A DNA stretch of 64,000 nucleotides from Osmia lignaria lignaria (lineage: Eukaryota > Arthropoda > Insecta > Hymenoptera > Megachilidae), in assembly GCF_051020975.1 (NCBI RefSeq), contig NC_135034.1, positions 3,348,001 to 3,412,000 of the forward strand, in the 5' to 3' direction. Position 1 is the first letter of the stretch, and every line of letters starts with the position of its first letter. Position numbers and translations under genes: made by a program. Below are positions 32,525 through 43,245 of this stretch, piece after piece. The notes beneath the pieces are model-generated. The model was not told the origin of the DNA, ran no database searches, and saw only the letters and a list, made by a program, of their open reading frames with translations.

Positions 32525-34391
32525 GAAGACGCTGCCTCGACGTCTGACGAAGCAACTCAGCAGGTGACCACCCTCTCTCCATCGGTCGGTTCAAAAGCCG
32601 TGGCCCAACTCGCAACCGCCAAGGTGAGATTGGAGGCGCCATCAGGAGAAACCGTAGAGGTCCGAGCCCTTCTGGACACCGGCTCCGATACCTCCCTCGT
32701 CTCATCGTGGGTCGCTCAGGCGCTACGTCTTCCACGGCGGGCGGTGCGAGTGGCCATCTCAGGCGTCAAGGACAATGAGGTTGGATTCGCAACCAGAGAG
32801 GTATCCCTTGTGGTTCGACCCCGACACACTTCGGACTTCCGATTACCTGTTCGTGCGTTAGTACTCCGCAAACTAACGTCGCTGCTCCCGAGTAAACGCA
32901 TCGTGGCAAAGTCTTGGCCGCATATTACCGGTCTCACGCTTGCTGACCCCGAGTACGGAGTTCCGGCTCGGGTAGGTTTACTTTTAGCTGTGGATGTTTG
33001 CGGAACGCTCTTTGGTGACGACTAGCGCAGAGGGCCAGAGGGTACTCCAACGGCGAAACTCACCCCCTTTGGCTGGATGCTCATGGGACCAGCCTCCTAC
33101 GACAAACCCAAGGCGGAGACGGCCGCTCGGGTTCTTCACTGCCACAGCGAGGACTCCACAAGCCAACTCCTCCAGTGGTTTTGGGAGCTGGACGAAATTC
33201 GAGAACGGGTTCCGATGTCAGAAGAAGAGGAAAAGTGTGAGCGTCACTTCCTCGACACTCATGCTCGAGACCCATCGGGACGCTACGTGGTGCGCCTTCC
33301 CTTCGTCAAGGACCGCTGACTGCGCAGAAGTTCAACAGGACGACGGCGTGAAACTCCTCTTCAATTGTGAACGACGCCTATCCTCGGATGCCACGCTGAA
33401 AGAGCAGTACCGAAATTTTATAATGGAGTACCTGACTTTGCAGCACATGCAGGATGCATCCGAAGGAGCAGATAAGGGGCCTGCGTATTACCTGCCGCAC
33501 CGCGCCGTATGCAAGCGCCACGATCCTTCTGCCAAGCTACGGGTCGTTTTTAATGCCTCTTTTTCCACGCTGACCTGTGGATGGTATTGACCCGCTGGCG
33601 ACTTTTTCGGATCGTATTCACCACGGACATTGTCAAGATGTTCAGACAGATCCGAGTCCATCCTGAGGATACTAGGTGGCAAAGCATACTCTGGCGCGCC
33701 ACTCCCGACGATCGAGTGCAGGATTTCCGGCTTACGACGGTGACGTATGGCACGGCGTGCGCGCCTTTCCTAGCTTTACGGGTACTTGCTCAGCTGGCGA
33801 ACGACGAGCACAGCCGGTTTCCCCGAGGAGCATCGGTGGTCCGTCGACAAACGTATGTCGACGATATTCTCACCGGGGCGGATGATGTCGACGAGACCCT
33901 GGCTTTGAAAAAAGAAGTGGTGGCAATTTTCAAAGTTGGCGGTTTTGAATTAAGCAAATGGGCATCTAACATACCGGAGATTCAAGAAACCGACTCTTCT
34001 GATACGCGCCTGTTTCAGGAATGGTCCGGCATCAGTACACTAGGCGTGAACTGGAATCCTAGGGATGATGCCTTTTCCCTTCGAGTCGCAGCTGCTGAGG
34101 TGGTGAGAGAACGTACCAGCAAGAGGTCCATCCTCTCTGAAATCGCAGGCCTCTTCGACCCGCTGGGCTGGGCGGCGCCGATCCTAGTGGTGGCCAAAGT
34201 TCTAATGCAGGACCTCTGGATCCTTGGAGCAGATTGGGACCAGCAATTGCCAGAGAACGTCTGCACTACGCGGCAGCGCTTTCAGAGGCTCCTTGCCGCA
34301 ACTGGATACCCTGAAGATCCCACGCTGGACGTTTGCTTCATCAGAGCCGTCCACCCAAACGGTTTTTGTGACGCCTCGCAGCGAGCTTATG
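32525..34391 (+). pseudogene. BEL-2 protease and reverse transcriptase
   Basis: The protease has LLDTGSDTSLVSSW, and the GLTLADPEYG...VGLLLAVDV region follows. A TAG lies near 33,023, with frameshifts near 33,310 and 33,575. RT: LRVVFNASF, FTTDIVKMFRQIRVHPEDTRWQ and the catalytic YVDDILTGAD near 33,860. GFELSKWASN and LSEIAGLFDPLGWAAP follow, both typical of BEL/Pao. The RNase H start (GFCDASQRAYAV) is cut by the deletion into the 3' LTR. Not functional. Confidence 0.9.
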
Positions 34392-34474
34392 CGGTAAACG
34401 TGATCCGGCAACTCGCTCATTTCCTACAGATTTCCAACCGTGGAAAATACGCCGCGACGAAATTTGACGGAACA

Positions 34475-34887
34475 TGTTGTTAAATGTACAATGATCTGTG
34501 GGGAAGGATCAATGTATTACATTACATCCAACGTAGATATAGTAGTAATACAGATCAATGTACATTTAATATCAATATCATTATTACTATACCTCCATTA
34601 GCTGTGAAATATATATTTAATAACAATATCATTATTACTATATCTACATTGGTTATAATGTAATATACTGTTCCGTTCCCACAGATCGTTGTATATTTAA
34701 TAACAGTACCATTATTACTATTTCTACGTTGGATGTAATGTAATATACTGATCCATTCCCACAGATCAATTTATATTTAATAACAATATCATTATTACCA
34801 TATCCACATTATATATAATGTCATATATTGATTGCTTCCTACAGATCAATGTACATTCAATAACAATATCATTATTACTATATTTAC
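34475..34887 (-). repeat. ~80-bp satellite, array 2 (mostly inverted)
   Basis: 34,475-34,547 continues array 1 in plus orientation after BEL-2. From about 34,548 the units run in reverse (cattattactatat...), up to the Gypsy-1B LTR. The plus-to-minus switch marks an inversion point in the array. Confidence 0.82.
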
Positions 34888-35597
34888 TGTAACGTGGTGT
34901 CATGTGTGCCCCCCCCGTTACAATCGCTGCGCTTCTGTCATTTCCCGTTCCGAGATTAAATCCACCCATAACCCTTCCCTCACCTAACCCCTTTTCCCAC
35001 CCCCTGGTAACGGGCCGATGGAGGCGACAAAGAAGACCCCATCAAGCTACCAACGGAACTTCGAGGCTGGCGACAGCACGAGCACCCCTCCCTAGAAAGT
35101 GAGCAACCCGGAACAAATAGCTGAGGTCCACCAGCCCGATAAAAGCAGCAAAAGCAACCCATGAAGCCATCTGTCGCCGAGCCCGAAGAACATAGCCCTC
35201 AGCCGTCATCACCGAATTTCCGTCCGCTCCATCGATCCCGATTACCGACAGATCGATAGTAGATCATTCCTAGTCCCGGAAGAGGTCCCAATCCAACGCC
35301 ATCCCCTCCCCAAAAATTCCCTACGACGGGCTCGTTGCCGCTGCTGCGACGACGAACCGGTAATGAGCCTGAGGCTACGATAGAGAGTGCATAAAGTGTT
35401 TCAGAATAATTATTTTTGGTACAGAGCGCTTTTTGTAGAGTAAAGGGCGATTGTGCGAGAATGTGTGTAAAACCCTTGATTTCTTTCCCATCCTTTACTT
35501 GCCATAGCGAGTGGCTGGCGCCCAACGAGTTTGTAATCGTGATTAGATTTTATCATTTACAGAAAATATAGAGTGCACCCACGTAAATTGGTTCACA
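34888..35597 (+). mobile_element. Gypsy-1B 5' LTR (710 bp)
   Basis: TGTAACGTGGTG... to ...TTGGTTCACA. The primer-binding site TGGCGCCCAACGTGGGAC (35,602-35,619) follows. Mirror twin of 29,225-29,936. The preceding flank is ctatatttac, the inverse of copy A's flank. Confidence 0.92.
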
Positions 35598-35601
35598 AAT
35601 T

Positions 35602-35619
35602 TGGCGCCCAACGTGGGAC
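35602..35619 (+). promoter_or_regulatory. Gypsy-1B primer-binding site (tRNA-Lys type)
   Basis: TGGCGCCCAACGTGGGAC, four bases after the LTR. One mismatch from the tRNA-Lys(CTT) complement as recalled. Confidence 0.8.
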
Positions 35620-36259
35620 CTGGAAATTAATAAAGTTCTAGAACTCTCGCGTTCGAGGAATGTCTATTTTCCATTCCGCCGTTAGAATTTTGAAACTACG
35701 ACGCAGAAGGCGCCCGTTATCGTTGAGCTTCTTGATATCGTTTTTTTTCTAACTGCCGCCGGTCGAATGCGGCGTAGTGTTTGGAAATTTGATACCCGAA
35801 CGTCGCAGAGGACGAAACATCTTTCTAAACCGACACGTCCGCCGTTTTCGACCGAACCGCTGTTATTGATATTTGTAAAATCGAATTATTATCTGTGTCG
35901 AATATACATTTTTTATTCCGTGCGCCTCTGATTTAAACGTTGCTCGCGTTTTGCCGATATTGTGGGCCCTGGCCGTGCCTTTTGCCGGTCGTGGGCACTC
36001 TATCGAGCCTTTTTCGATTCAAAATTTTTTGTTCCCCTTTCTTTTTTTTCAGTTCTTGATTGCAGAATACCGCGTTTTGATTTTGTCGTTGTTGCATTTG
36101 ATTTTGAAGTTCTTGTGCCCGGATTCGAGTTGTTCCTCTCTCCCGTTGTGTTTTTTTCTTTCAGGACCCCCCAAAACCTTTTTTCGCCCCTTCTTACTTC
36201 CCTTTCCCCACTTTTTTTTGGCTTCCGTGAAAGACCCCGTTTTTTCGTATTTCGTGAAA

Positions 36260-37366
36260 ATGGATTTCGCCGCGGCCCGCCAGATGCGAGCGCACCGCGG
36301 CGAACTCGAGGTTATCGTGCTCATTCAATTAATGGACCACGCGCGCTTGAATATCCGTGGTACGGTTGACGACCTTCGCGACCGTTACCTTCGTGCAGAA
36401 GTACGTCGCGTTCTTGGCGCGGATGCCGCGCCATGGGATATGACAAATGATACCGCTGGTGATCGACTCCCATTCACCCTTTTCTCGGCGTGGGTAACAC
36501 CCTCCGCGGACGATTCCCCTCCTGAACAACCCGCAAATCTTCCTCTCCGTCCACCCGGTGAACCCTAGCATGAACTTGATCCTCCAGAACTTGAAACTTC
36601 CCACGAATCGTTCCCAGAACTACCGCATTCGTCCTACGTCCCCGATCCTGTTGCAATAACCTCTACCGCTACCCTAACCACCACCACAGTCACCGTAACC
36701 TCCCCTTAACCTTCCCCCCAACTTCCGCCCCAGGATCCTCTCCCCCATTTTTCAGACACTTACAATCCGTATTGCGATAGTCAAGGAGTAGTTCCGCCCC
36801 CTTTTAGCAGTACCCACGTTCCTTTCTGCGCCCCTGAACCTCAATATCCTCTCCTCCCACAATGGCCGGTTCCCGCTTCGGCACGAATCCCGAACCGGCT
36901 AGATTACACGTACCCTCTTCCAAACCTACCCCAACGTCCCTATGGTCCCACTGCTTTCCCCCAGTCGTCCCCACTGTCACCGCAATTTGCCGAAGCCTCC
37001 CTTTCCCGAACCAACCCTTACTATCCCTTAGTCAACATGTCCCAATTTTCCCATCTTCCCGCCTCTGGCGAGGGTCGCGCTGCGGAACTCTTCCGAAAGT
37101 GGCGGATTTCCTTTTCGGGAGCCCCCGAGGAGGACGGGTAAGAGTTCCTTGAGACTTAGTCCGATTTCGTCGTGACCCAAAACCTCCCCGAATCGGAGAT
37201 GCTCCGAGCCCTTCCCTTTATCCTCACCGGTTTGGCGCGAGCGTGGGTGCTGGGACAAGCCCGAACCTGGTCAAATTACGGAGAATTTTTACGCGCTTAT
37301 CGCCTCCATTATGCCCCCAGTAATTATCAAAACCGACTAAAACGAGATTTGATTACACGTATAGAA
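36260..37366 (+). pseudogene. Gypsy-1B gag with four in-frame stops
   Basis: ATG at 36,260 (MDFAAARQMRAHRGELEV). One frame can be followed to 37,366 through TAG 36,566, TAA 36,707, TAA 37,139 and TAG 37,157. The middle is Pro/Thr/Ser-rich. The C-terminal part is the retrotransposon capsid domain (GRAAELFRKWRISFSGAPEEDG, then LPFILTGLARAWVLGQ and YAPSNYQNRLKRDL). The frame then enters a 61-bp minisatellite, so zinc knuckle and pol are missing. Leader 35,620-36,259 is non-coding. Confidence 0.85.
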
Positions 37367-37594
37367 AGGCATTTTTCAGCTGAATTCTACACTATTCTGG
37401 GCAGTTTTGCGCTGTTCTGAGATAGAAATGCACCTATTAGCCCAGTTCTGCGCGATTCTGAGCTGTTTTGCGCTATAAGTAGATAGAAATGCACTTTTCA
37501 GCCCAGTTCTCCACGATTCTGGGCTGTTTTGCGCTATTCCAAGATAGAAATGCACCTATCAGCCCAGTTCTGCACGATTCTGGGCTGTTTCACG
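37360..37594 (+). repeat. 61-bp minisatellite, four units
   Basis: Units start at 37,360, 37,421, 37,482 and 37,543 (last one partial, ~52 bp). Shared core: gatagaaatgcac, cccagttctg, gattctgggctgttttgcgct. The first unit is fused in frame to the Gypsy-1B gag sequence. Confidence 0.85.
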
Positions 37595-37829
37595 TCTCGA
37601 GCGGCAGAGTCGCGACACGATTGTATGTGAAAGGGAAATACACGATAGGAAATTTTTAAATTTAATTGAAACGTTATTACGTGGAATCGTCTTTCCAGCG
37701 AGAGGTCCAATGGACAAATACACGGCCTTATAGACGTCGTGGGAAGGAGTGCCGATAAGCGGATTATATTATTTACGTTCGTCTCCAAACTGTGAAAGGG
37801 TGTTGGTTTAATATCCATCCTAACTAGCT
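37595..37829. other. No gene recognised
   Basis: Unassigned sequence between the minisatellite and an LTR-like region. Confidence 0.45.
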
Positions 37830-38640
37830 GTCAAAATATTCTTGGCTCATGCCTTTGAGTATCCCATTGCCGAATGCAGCTAAGGTGCAGGTTCCCAGGC
37901 GAATGAGCAAAGGCTTGAGACAAGAATCGATCTAAATGATCCTTAAGCTTCCCAAAGGAAACCTGCTCGCTCAGGGATGAGCGATCGTCAATCAGGTTAC
38001 GGGGGCTCTTTCAGATTCCAAAACTCTTGGAATCAGAGAATAATCTAAGCAAAAGTCACAGCGGAGAACTTGTAAAGGATTGCAATAAAATCGAAGGATC
38101 AAAACTTTAACCATTAATATATTTAACTCACAAAAATATAACACTTGAAACACAATTATAAATGTAGAGATTTGTACTCTTATAGTAACACCGTTCCGGG
38201 TGCGGCACGTATAAGTATTCCAATAGGAATAGCGGAGAACACTTTATTCCTGTGGAATCAACGGAGAACACTGTATCCCAATGGGCACTCGTAGAACAAC
38301 TTGATGGTTGCTGGTAGACTTAGAGTTGAGTAGTTCGCGTGTTGAAGGATCCCGGTAGACTGATTCGAATGGGAACTCGAGGCCTCTATTTGTACAAATT
38401 GAAAAGCGTTATCGTCACGTACGTTGGCTACCTTTTCGGTCGTCTTTCGCGATAGCGCCTAATCTTTGCTGACGCTGGGTCAGCGTTCGGGGAAAAGTCT
38501 TTCGTATCGCTGACGGTGCGTGTGACCGGGCCAACGGTTATTTCTTAAGTTGCTGACGGTGCGTGGGACCGGACCAACGGTTATTCCAGTGGTTTCCGGT
38601 CTACAGTGGTTTTCCTTTGATTGTTTAGTTTTACATAATT
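37830..38640 (-). mobile_element. LTR-like non-coding region
   Basis: Read on the minus strand it has a TATA-like stretch (tttgtacaaataga), an AATAAA-containing gaataaagtg and structured ends. A hairpin (cttggctcatgcctttgag with its near-inverse ending gacaag) lies at 37,840-37,925. Two copies of ctgacggtgcgtg-gaccgg occur at 38,510-38,590. It could be the 3' LTR of Gypsy-2, whose gag lies just upstream on the same strand. Ends not defined. Confidence 0.35.
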
Positions 38641-38749
38641 ACTAACGAGATGCTTATTTCCAAATATATATATGTCGCTTTGTAAATATAATTAATAATA
38701 GCGATGCTTATTTGGAAATAAGTGATGAGTAAGTACGTAGTACATATAC

Positions 38750-38960
38750 AGGGTGTTCCGTAACGTATTTTCACCCTCTGAGATGGTGGTAGGTGGGGTG
38801 ATTCTGAACAACTTTTTCCTTTGCTTAATTCCTCTTGAATTATTAAGCAAAAACACTGACCAATCCGAGCGCGTATAGCGCGCGGGCTCAGAGACGGCAG
38901 CGTCGGCTACGAAAGCGAGGCTTGACGTAGGTCGCGAACGAACGGCTCGTCACCCCGTTG
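38750..38960. repeat. Fragment with mariner-type end cagggtgttccg
   Basis: tacagggtgttccgtaacg at about 38,758 resembles a terminal repeat common in insect TA-inserting transposons. A partner end was not found nearby. 52,752-52,767 carries the inverse form ggaacaccctgta. Confidence 0.35.
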
Positions 38961-39780
38961 GCATAGTACAATAAAAAAATTGAACTGGTTGAACATTTTT
39001 AGTTATAACACTTGTGTCGAGGCTGTACCTTTGATCGTTGCTGTACCTTTCATTCAGCTTATAGTTGTCGCCATTCCTATAATTGTTCCTGCCGTTGTTG
39101 TTGTACTGGTCATTGAACTTTGGTTTTTCTGATCGGTATCCTCCCGGCTCAGGGGGGTGATCTCGAATCCTGGTTTCGGTCAGGATTTCCGTAATTCTTG
39201 AATCTCGGGCCTTTGTCGTTGTTTCCGGAGTATCCTCGTCGGAAACGTGACTGCTCGTCCTGGATGTTCGTATGCAGTCGAATGGCCTTCTCGATTGCGT
39301 CGTTCAACGACTCGAATCTTTCAATCCTTAAACGAGTAACGATCTCGGGAAGTAGTCCTTGCACGAAGGCGTCCAGGGCTGCCTTCTGCATCTCCGATTT
39401 GGCCCTAGCATCTAGTACACCATACCGTTGTTAGCGAAATCTAACACTGACTGAGTTTGTGCTTGGAAAGTTCTGCTCAGTTCTCCCCTATACTAGTTCG
39501 CGCTTCTGAACGGGGAAAAGAGCTGGCGTATTTTGTCGCAGAGTTCATTCACTGTCTTAAATTGGGAACGACCGATTACACTATACGCGGGACCCCGCAA
39601 TTTATTAAGAATCGTGCGCACTAAAAGGGGCTCGTCACTAGGCAACCGGTAGTCACGGGCCCTGAAACACGATTCGCAGAACGGTATCACGTCTGGCACC
39701 GTCGAATGTCTGTATTCCATCCGCGGCTTCCTTAACTCGTTTATGTATTCCAGCGTTGTTTGGTTCCCCAATTGCGGCAA
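38960..39780 (-). pseudogene. Gypsy-2 gag, middle and C-terminal part
   Basis: Minus strand. The capsid-type region EYINELRKPRMEYRH, LRGPAYSVIGRSQFKTVNELCDKIRQLFSPF is followed after a stop by MQKAALDAFVQGLLPEIVTRL, RFESLNDAIEKAIRLH and a polar Asn/Arg/Tyr-rich tail. Frame changes at about 39,480, 39,420 and 39,150. This is a Ty3/Gypsy Gag of a different family from Gypsy-1. The N-terminal part is displaced to 41.6-41.9 kb by inserted repeats. Confidence 0.7.
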
Positions 39781-39795
39781 GGCGTGAGGGGCCTG

Positions 39796-40140
39796 GTGTT
39801 GCTTCTTTTTTTATCCGACTTCGAAAAGAAGGAGGATACTCAATTCGATGTGTATGTATTTTAAAAAAAATTTTTTTTATGTATGTTCACCGATTACGCC
39901 TAGACAGATGGACCAATCGGAACGAAACCTTTTGCATCTTCTAGAGTATATGTCCCGATTGGTCCCGCCAAAAAATTTTTGCATTTTTTCATTCCCAACG
40001 ACTTTTATCTCAAAAAACGTAATACTTCATTTATATCTTTCGGCGTTTATGCTGCAGGGAATGTACCGATTGCGATGAAACCTTTCACATTTAGTAGGAG
40101 GTATATCCGCGATGATCCCAGTCGCAACAATTTATGAAAT
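39796..40140 (-). repeat. Inverted copy of the 3.8-4.39 kb repeat
   Basis: Starts ttatccgacttcgaaaagaaggagg. Contains tatgttcaccgattac, ggaccaatcggaacgaaacc and accgattgcgatgaaacc, the inverses of blocks at 4107-4330. Inserted between the two gag parts of Gypsy-2. Confidence 0.6.
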
Positions 40141-40571
40141 TTGTTGTTTATTAACCATTTAAATTCGGTCAATTTTTTTTCGGTTCATGGTTATTAGCTA
40201 AGCAGCAGAAACCCAAAATCACTTTACACTATCCTACAAATACTATTGGTTCCACTAAAAAGTGTGAAATAAAATAATTTTTAACAAAAAACAAATCCGT
40301 CTTCGAAATGCACTAAAAAGTGTAAAATAATTTCTGTTTTATTTATACCAATATTCCATAGCTATTAATAATATCTACTTAATCGTTAAATAGGATACCA
40401 AATACATTTCAAAGTTTTCGAAGGCCTCGCAAAATTAAAAATACCCGAGCAAACGATGCTGCCAATAACGATCTGATTGCGGTATGGCAAACTTGGCAAT
40501 TAATAAGACGTAAGAGAAAAAGCGGAACGTTATTGGTCCGGCTGAAGACATTTGTAATTGTAACGATTATA

Positions 40572-40900
40572 CAGAGTGATCCTCTCGCTACGCTACCCAA
40601 AGGAAGTGCTGCCACAATAGAATGTAGAAGTCGACATCCCATTTCTGTCATCGCTTACTTGACCGAGGTGGCCCCTGCAGCGAAGAAGGCTGTATGCGTG
40701 AATATGTGTGTAATGAACAGAAAACTCCCATTTAAGCACTGCGGAAAACAGAATATTTTCTTAACACATTTTCACGCACATAGTTGTCTTCGCTGCAGGG
40801 ACACCTCGGTCAAGTAAGCGATGACAGAAATGGGATGTCGACTTCTACATTCTATTGTGGCGGCACTTCCTTTGGGTAGCGTAACGAGAGGATCACCCTG
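40572..40900. mobile_element. MITE, 329 bp, TA target duplication
   Basis: Inverted repeats of more than 120 bp start CAGAGTGATCCTCTCGCTACG / CAGGGTGATCCTCTCGTTACG and meet around a short core. TA at 40,570-40,571 and 40,901-40,902. Typical of Tc1/mariner-type MITEs. Confidence 0.85.
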
Positions 40901-40938
40901 TATCAGAAATTGGCAGCACTCCTGATGTACATGCACTA

Positions 40939-41285
40939 TACTGCAGTTCACGAGAGACCATACTTAACTCGCGCAGCTCACTAGGTCTAGAGAGATTTTT
41001 AATAACGTATGTTATTCCCATCTACATTTTGCTTCTTATTATACTTTGTGATCATATAAATGGTGGGCAGAAATATGTGACGTACGATAACTGATAACCG
41101 GTGATGATATTGTAAAGTTTCACGATACAATGAAATTCCTATTATTTTTCGCAAAAAAAAATGATGTGAACGGAAAGTAAGAAGCAAGCTGTAAAGGGGA
41201 ATCACACGCGCTATTAAAAATCTCCCTAGATCTCACTAGGTCACTAGCTGTGCGAGTTAAGTGCGGTCACTCGTGAACTGCAGTA
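40939..41285. mobile_element. MITE, 347 bp, TA target duplication
   Basis: Inverted ends TACTGCAGTTCACGAG... / ...CTCGTGAACTGCAGTA with ~75 bp of similarity (cactaggt, attaaaaatctc). TA at 40,937-40,938 and 41,286-41,287. A second, unrelated TA-type MITE 38 bp from the first. Confidence 0.8.
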
Positions 41286-41578
41286 TAGTTAATTCTCAAT
41301 GCGTTTTTTGATTCCCGTTGAGTATTGTTTACTTGAAATTATCAAATGGGTCATTAATCATAGGTCGCCGACGCCCGAGTTAGGATCTAGCTAATAGAGG
41401 AAAAGTTTTTAATTTTCCGCCGCCTCCGAAAACTTTGAAATGTATTTGGTATCCTATTTAACGATTAAGTAGATACTATTAATAGCTATGGAATATTGGT
41501 ATAAATGAAATAGAAATTATTTTACACCTCTTAGTCCATTTCGAAGACGGATTTTTTTTTTTTAAATTATTTTATAAC

Positions 41579-41912
41579 ATCTTCCAAGTGGGCAGGTCTC
41601 TCGTTAGGTATAGGACAATAACCAATTCGGTCGGAGTCTTCCGGGCAGGTCCGTAACTCTTTTACTCCTGAGATCAGATCCTGGACCATGTCTCTTAACC
41701 TTTCGTGGTCTTTTATCATTTCTGCACGTTATTGAATGAAGTCTTCTCTTTCCTGTTCTAGCCTAAGCTCTTGCCCTTGCACACTTTTCTCAAAAGCCTG
41801 GCGTTCATGTTCAATTCGTTGTTCCTGTTCTCGTATCCTACGTTCTATTTGAGTTAGTTGTTCGAGGATCTGTTGTGTGTCTTCGGCGGTTAGCTCGGCG
41901 TTCCTTAGGAAG
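41579..41912 (-). pseudogene. Gypsy-2 gag, N-terminal coiled-coil part
   Basis: Minus strand. LRNAELTAEDTQQILEQL, then a long Glu/Arg/Gln coiled coil (QIERRIREQEQRIEHERQAF) up to a TGA at 41,731. The same frame then goes on with RAEMIKDHERLRDMVQDLI. N-terminal coiled coils are common in insect Gypsy Gags. At 41,912 it abuts satellite, so its own LTR is lost. Confidence 0.55.
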
Positions 41913-42203
41913 GAACCAGTACATTGCATTATATTTAATGTAGATAGAGTAATAATGATATTGTTATTCACCGTACATTGATCTGTGGGGAGGGATCAGT
42001 ATATTACATTATATCAAATGCAGGTATAGTAATAATGGTATTGTTCTTAAATGTACATTGATCTGTGGAAAGCAATCAATATATATTACATTATATCTAA
42101 TGTAGATATGGTAATAATAATATTGTTAATAATTGTACATTGATCTGTATGAAGGAATCAGTATATTACATTATATCTAATGTAGATATAGTAATAATGA
42201 TAC
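41913..42203 (+). repeat. ~80-bp satellite, array 3
   Basis: About 3.5 plus-orientation units with the same consensus as array 1. Continues for ~20 bp after the solo LTR (42,586-42,605). Confidence 0.85.
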
Positions 42204-42585
42204 TGTCAACGCGATTATGTACGGGAAGGATAGCAGAGTACGGTCGATAGAAAAGCCACGTGTTAACACCGTCAAAGTTCACACGATAGACTTTATTACA
42301 CAACAATTAACTTGGACGATCAACACACGACTATAGTGAATAAATGTACAAATACGCCTACGATTGTATCACAGATAAACGCAACGATTAAACGCAATTA
42401 ACGATGTACTATTACGAGTTTTTTATTTTAATGATCTACGCCTTGTCGCAATTAACGAATGCCGCTGTCTCCCGCACACCTCTATATATAGGTGTCGTGA
42501 ATCCGCCGACGTCACCGTACGCCGGCAAGGAAGGGGGAAACTAGCTGTTGTCGAGAATTCAAAAGCGCGGTGATCTGCCGCAACA
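42204..42585 (-). mobile_element. Solo LTR of the BEL-1 family (382 bp)
   Basis: Minus strand TGTTGCGGCAGATCACC... to ...CGCGTTGACA. Strong match to 26,502-26,885. Flanked by atac (42,200-42,203 and 42,586-42,589), a 4-bp duplication inside a satellite unit. No internal sequence, so LTR-LTR recombination is likely. Confidence 0.9.
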
Positions 42586-42605
42586 ATACCGTTATCAAAT
42601 GTGTA

Positions 42606-42879
42606 GCGTCGAAACCTCTCCAACATGGAGAAGTCCCGTATTTCAGATTATGACAAGGAATGAGGTAGGTTTATAAATAAATTTAATAATAATTGAGCCA
42701 AAAACGTTTGATTTTATTGGCTCTCAAAAAACGAAGGGGAAAAGCCATACGGCATAAAAACCCCTGATTCTTAAAATATATTTAAGAAAAAAAGCGAATT
42801 GAAGCGAGGTGCGAGCGATCGCGTGTCATATTATCTTATGTCGTATTTAAATCAGAATAATCACACATGAAGCCATTGC
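42606..42879. other. No gene recognised
   Basis: Contains one possible hairpin (gagccaa ... ttggctc, 42,694-42,725). Otherwise unassigned AT-rich sequence. Confidence 0.45.
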
Positions 42880-43245
42880 TCTCCGGCTCATAAGTGCGAT
42901 TGCGTGTATTTTGTACTGTGTAATTAGGGTGGTTACGTGGAGTAACCAACCCTGTCGTGTCGTTCCGTATTGAACAATAATATCGAGTCAGAGTGATTAC
43001 ATGAAGTAACCACTCTACCGGGTCGTCGTCACGACCACGGGTGTCTTGTATGTAATTGTAATATGTGTATTCAGGGTGGTTACGTGATGTAACCAACTCT
43101 ACGGGTCGTCGGTGTGACTGCAATAGTCGACATCCGAACGACATCCGAGTACCGTGTATTCAGGGTGGTTATGTGATGTAACCAACCCTGCGGGTCGTCA
43201 GTGTGACTGCAATAGTCACATCCGAACGACATCCGATTGTTCGAA
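42880..43245. repeat. Tandem array of four hairpin units
   Basis: Four hairpins at 42,926-42,953, 42,990-43,016, 43,073-43,100 and 43,162-43,189. Each reads agggtggttac-loop-gtaaccaaccct or a variant. Spacing is 64, 83 and 89 bp. The last two units also share gggtcgtc-gtgtgactgcaatagtc and catccgaacgacatccga. In unit 2 agagtg/cactct replaces agggtg/caaccct, so most pairing is kept. Confidence 0.75.

Larger units (their letters stand above)
30357..34474 (+). mobile_element. BEL-2: BEL/Pao element, internally deleted
   Basis: Starts TGTTCGAGCG and ends GACGGAACA, with 5-bp duplications tgttg at 30,352-30,356 and 34,475-34,479. It has a full 5' LTR, leader, gag, protease and RT. Only the last ~83 bases of the 3' LTR remain, fused to RNase H-side sequence at a shared cggtaaacg. 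Integrase and the rest of the 3' part are gone. Inserted within the ~80-bp satellite. Confidence 0.92.
40294..41555. mobile_element. Element with ~150-bp terminal inverted repeats, two MITEs nested inside
   Basis: 40,294-40,442 and 41,402-41,555 are near-exact inverses (aaatccgtcttcgaaatg, ccatagctattaata, tttcaaagttttcg). Without the two nested MITEs the core is only ~450 bp, with no ORF. A non-autonomous DNA element, also lying between the two parts of Gypsy-2 gag. Confidence 0.7.

Noticed and set aside
42880..43245. Possible CRISPR-like array of repeats and spacers
   Set aside because: Repeats are imperfect, spacing is irregular, flanks are also partly repeated, no cas genes, and the setting is a eukaryotic repeat region.
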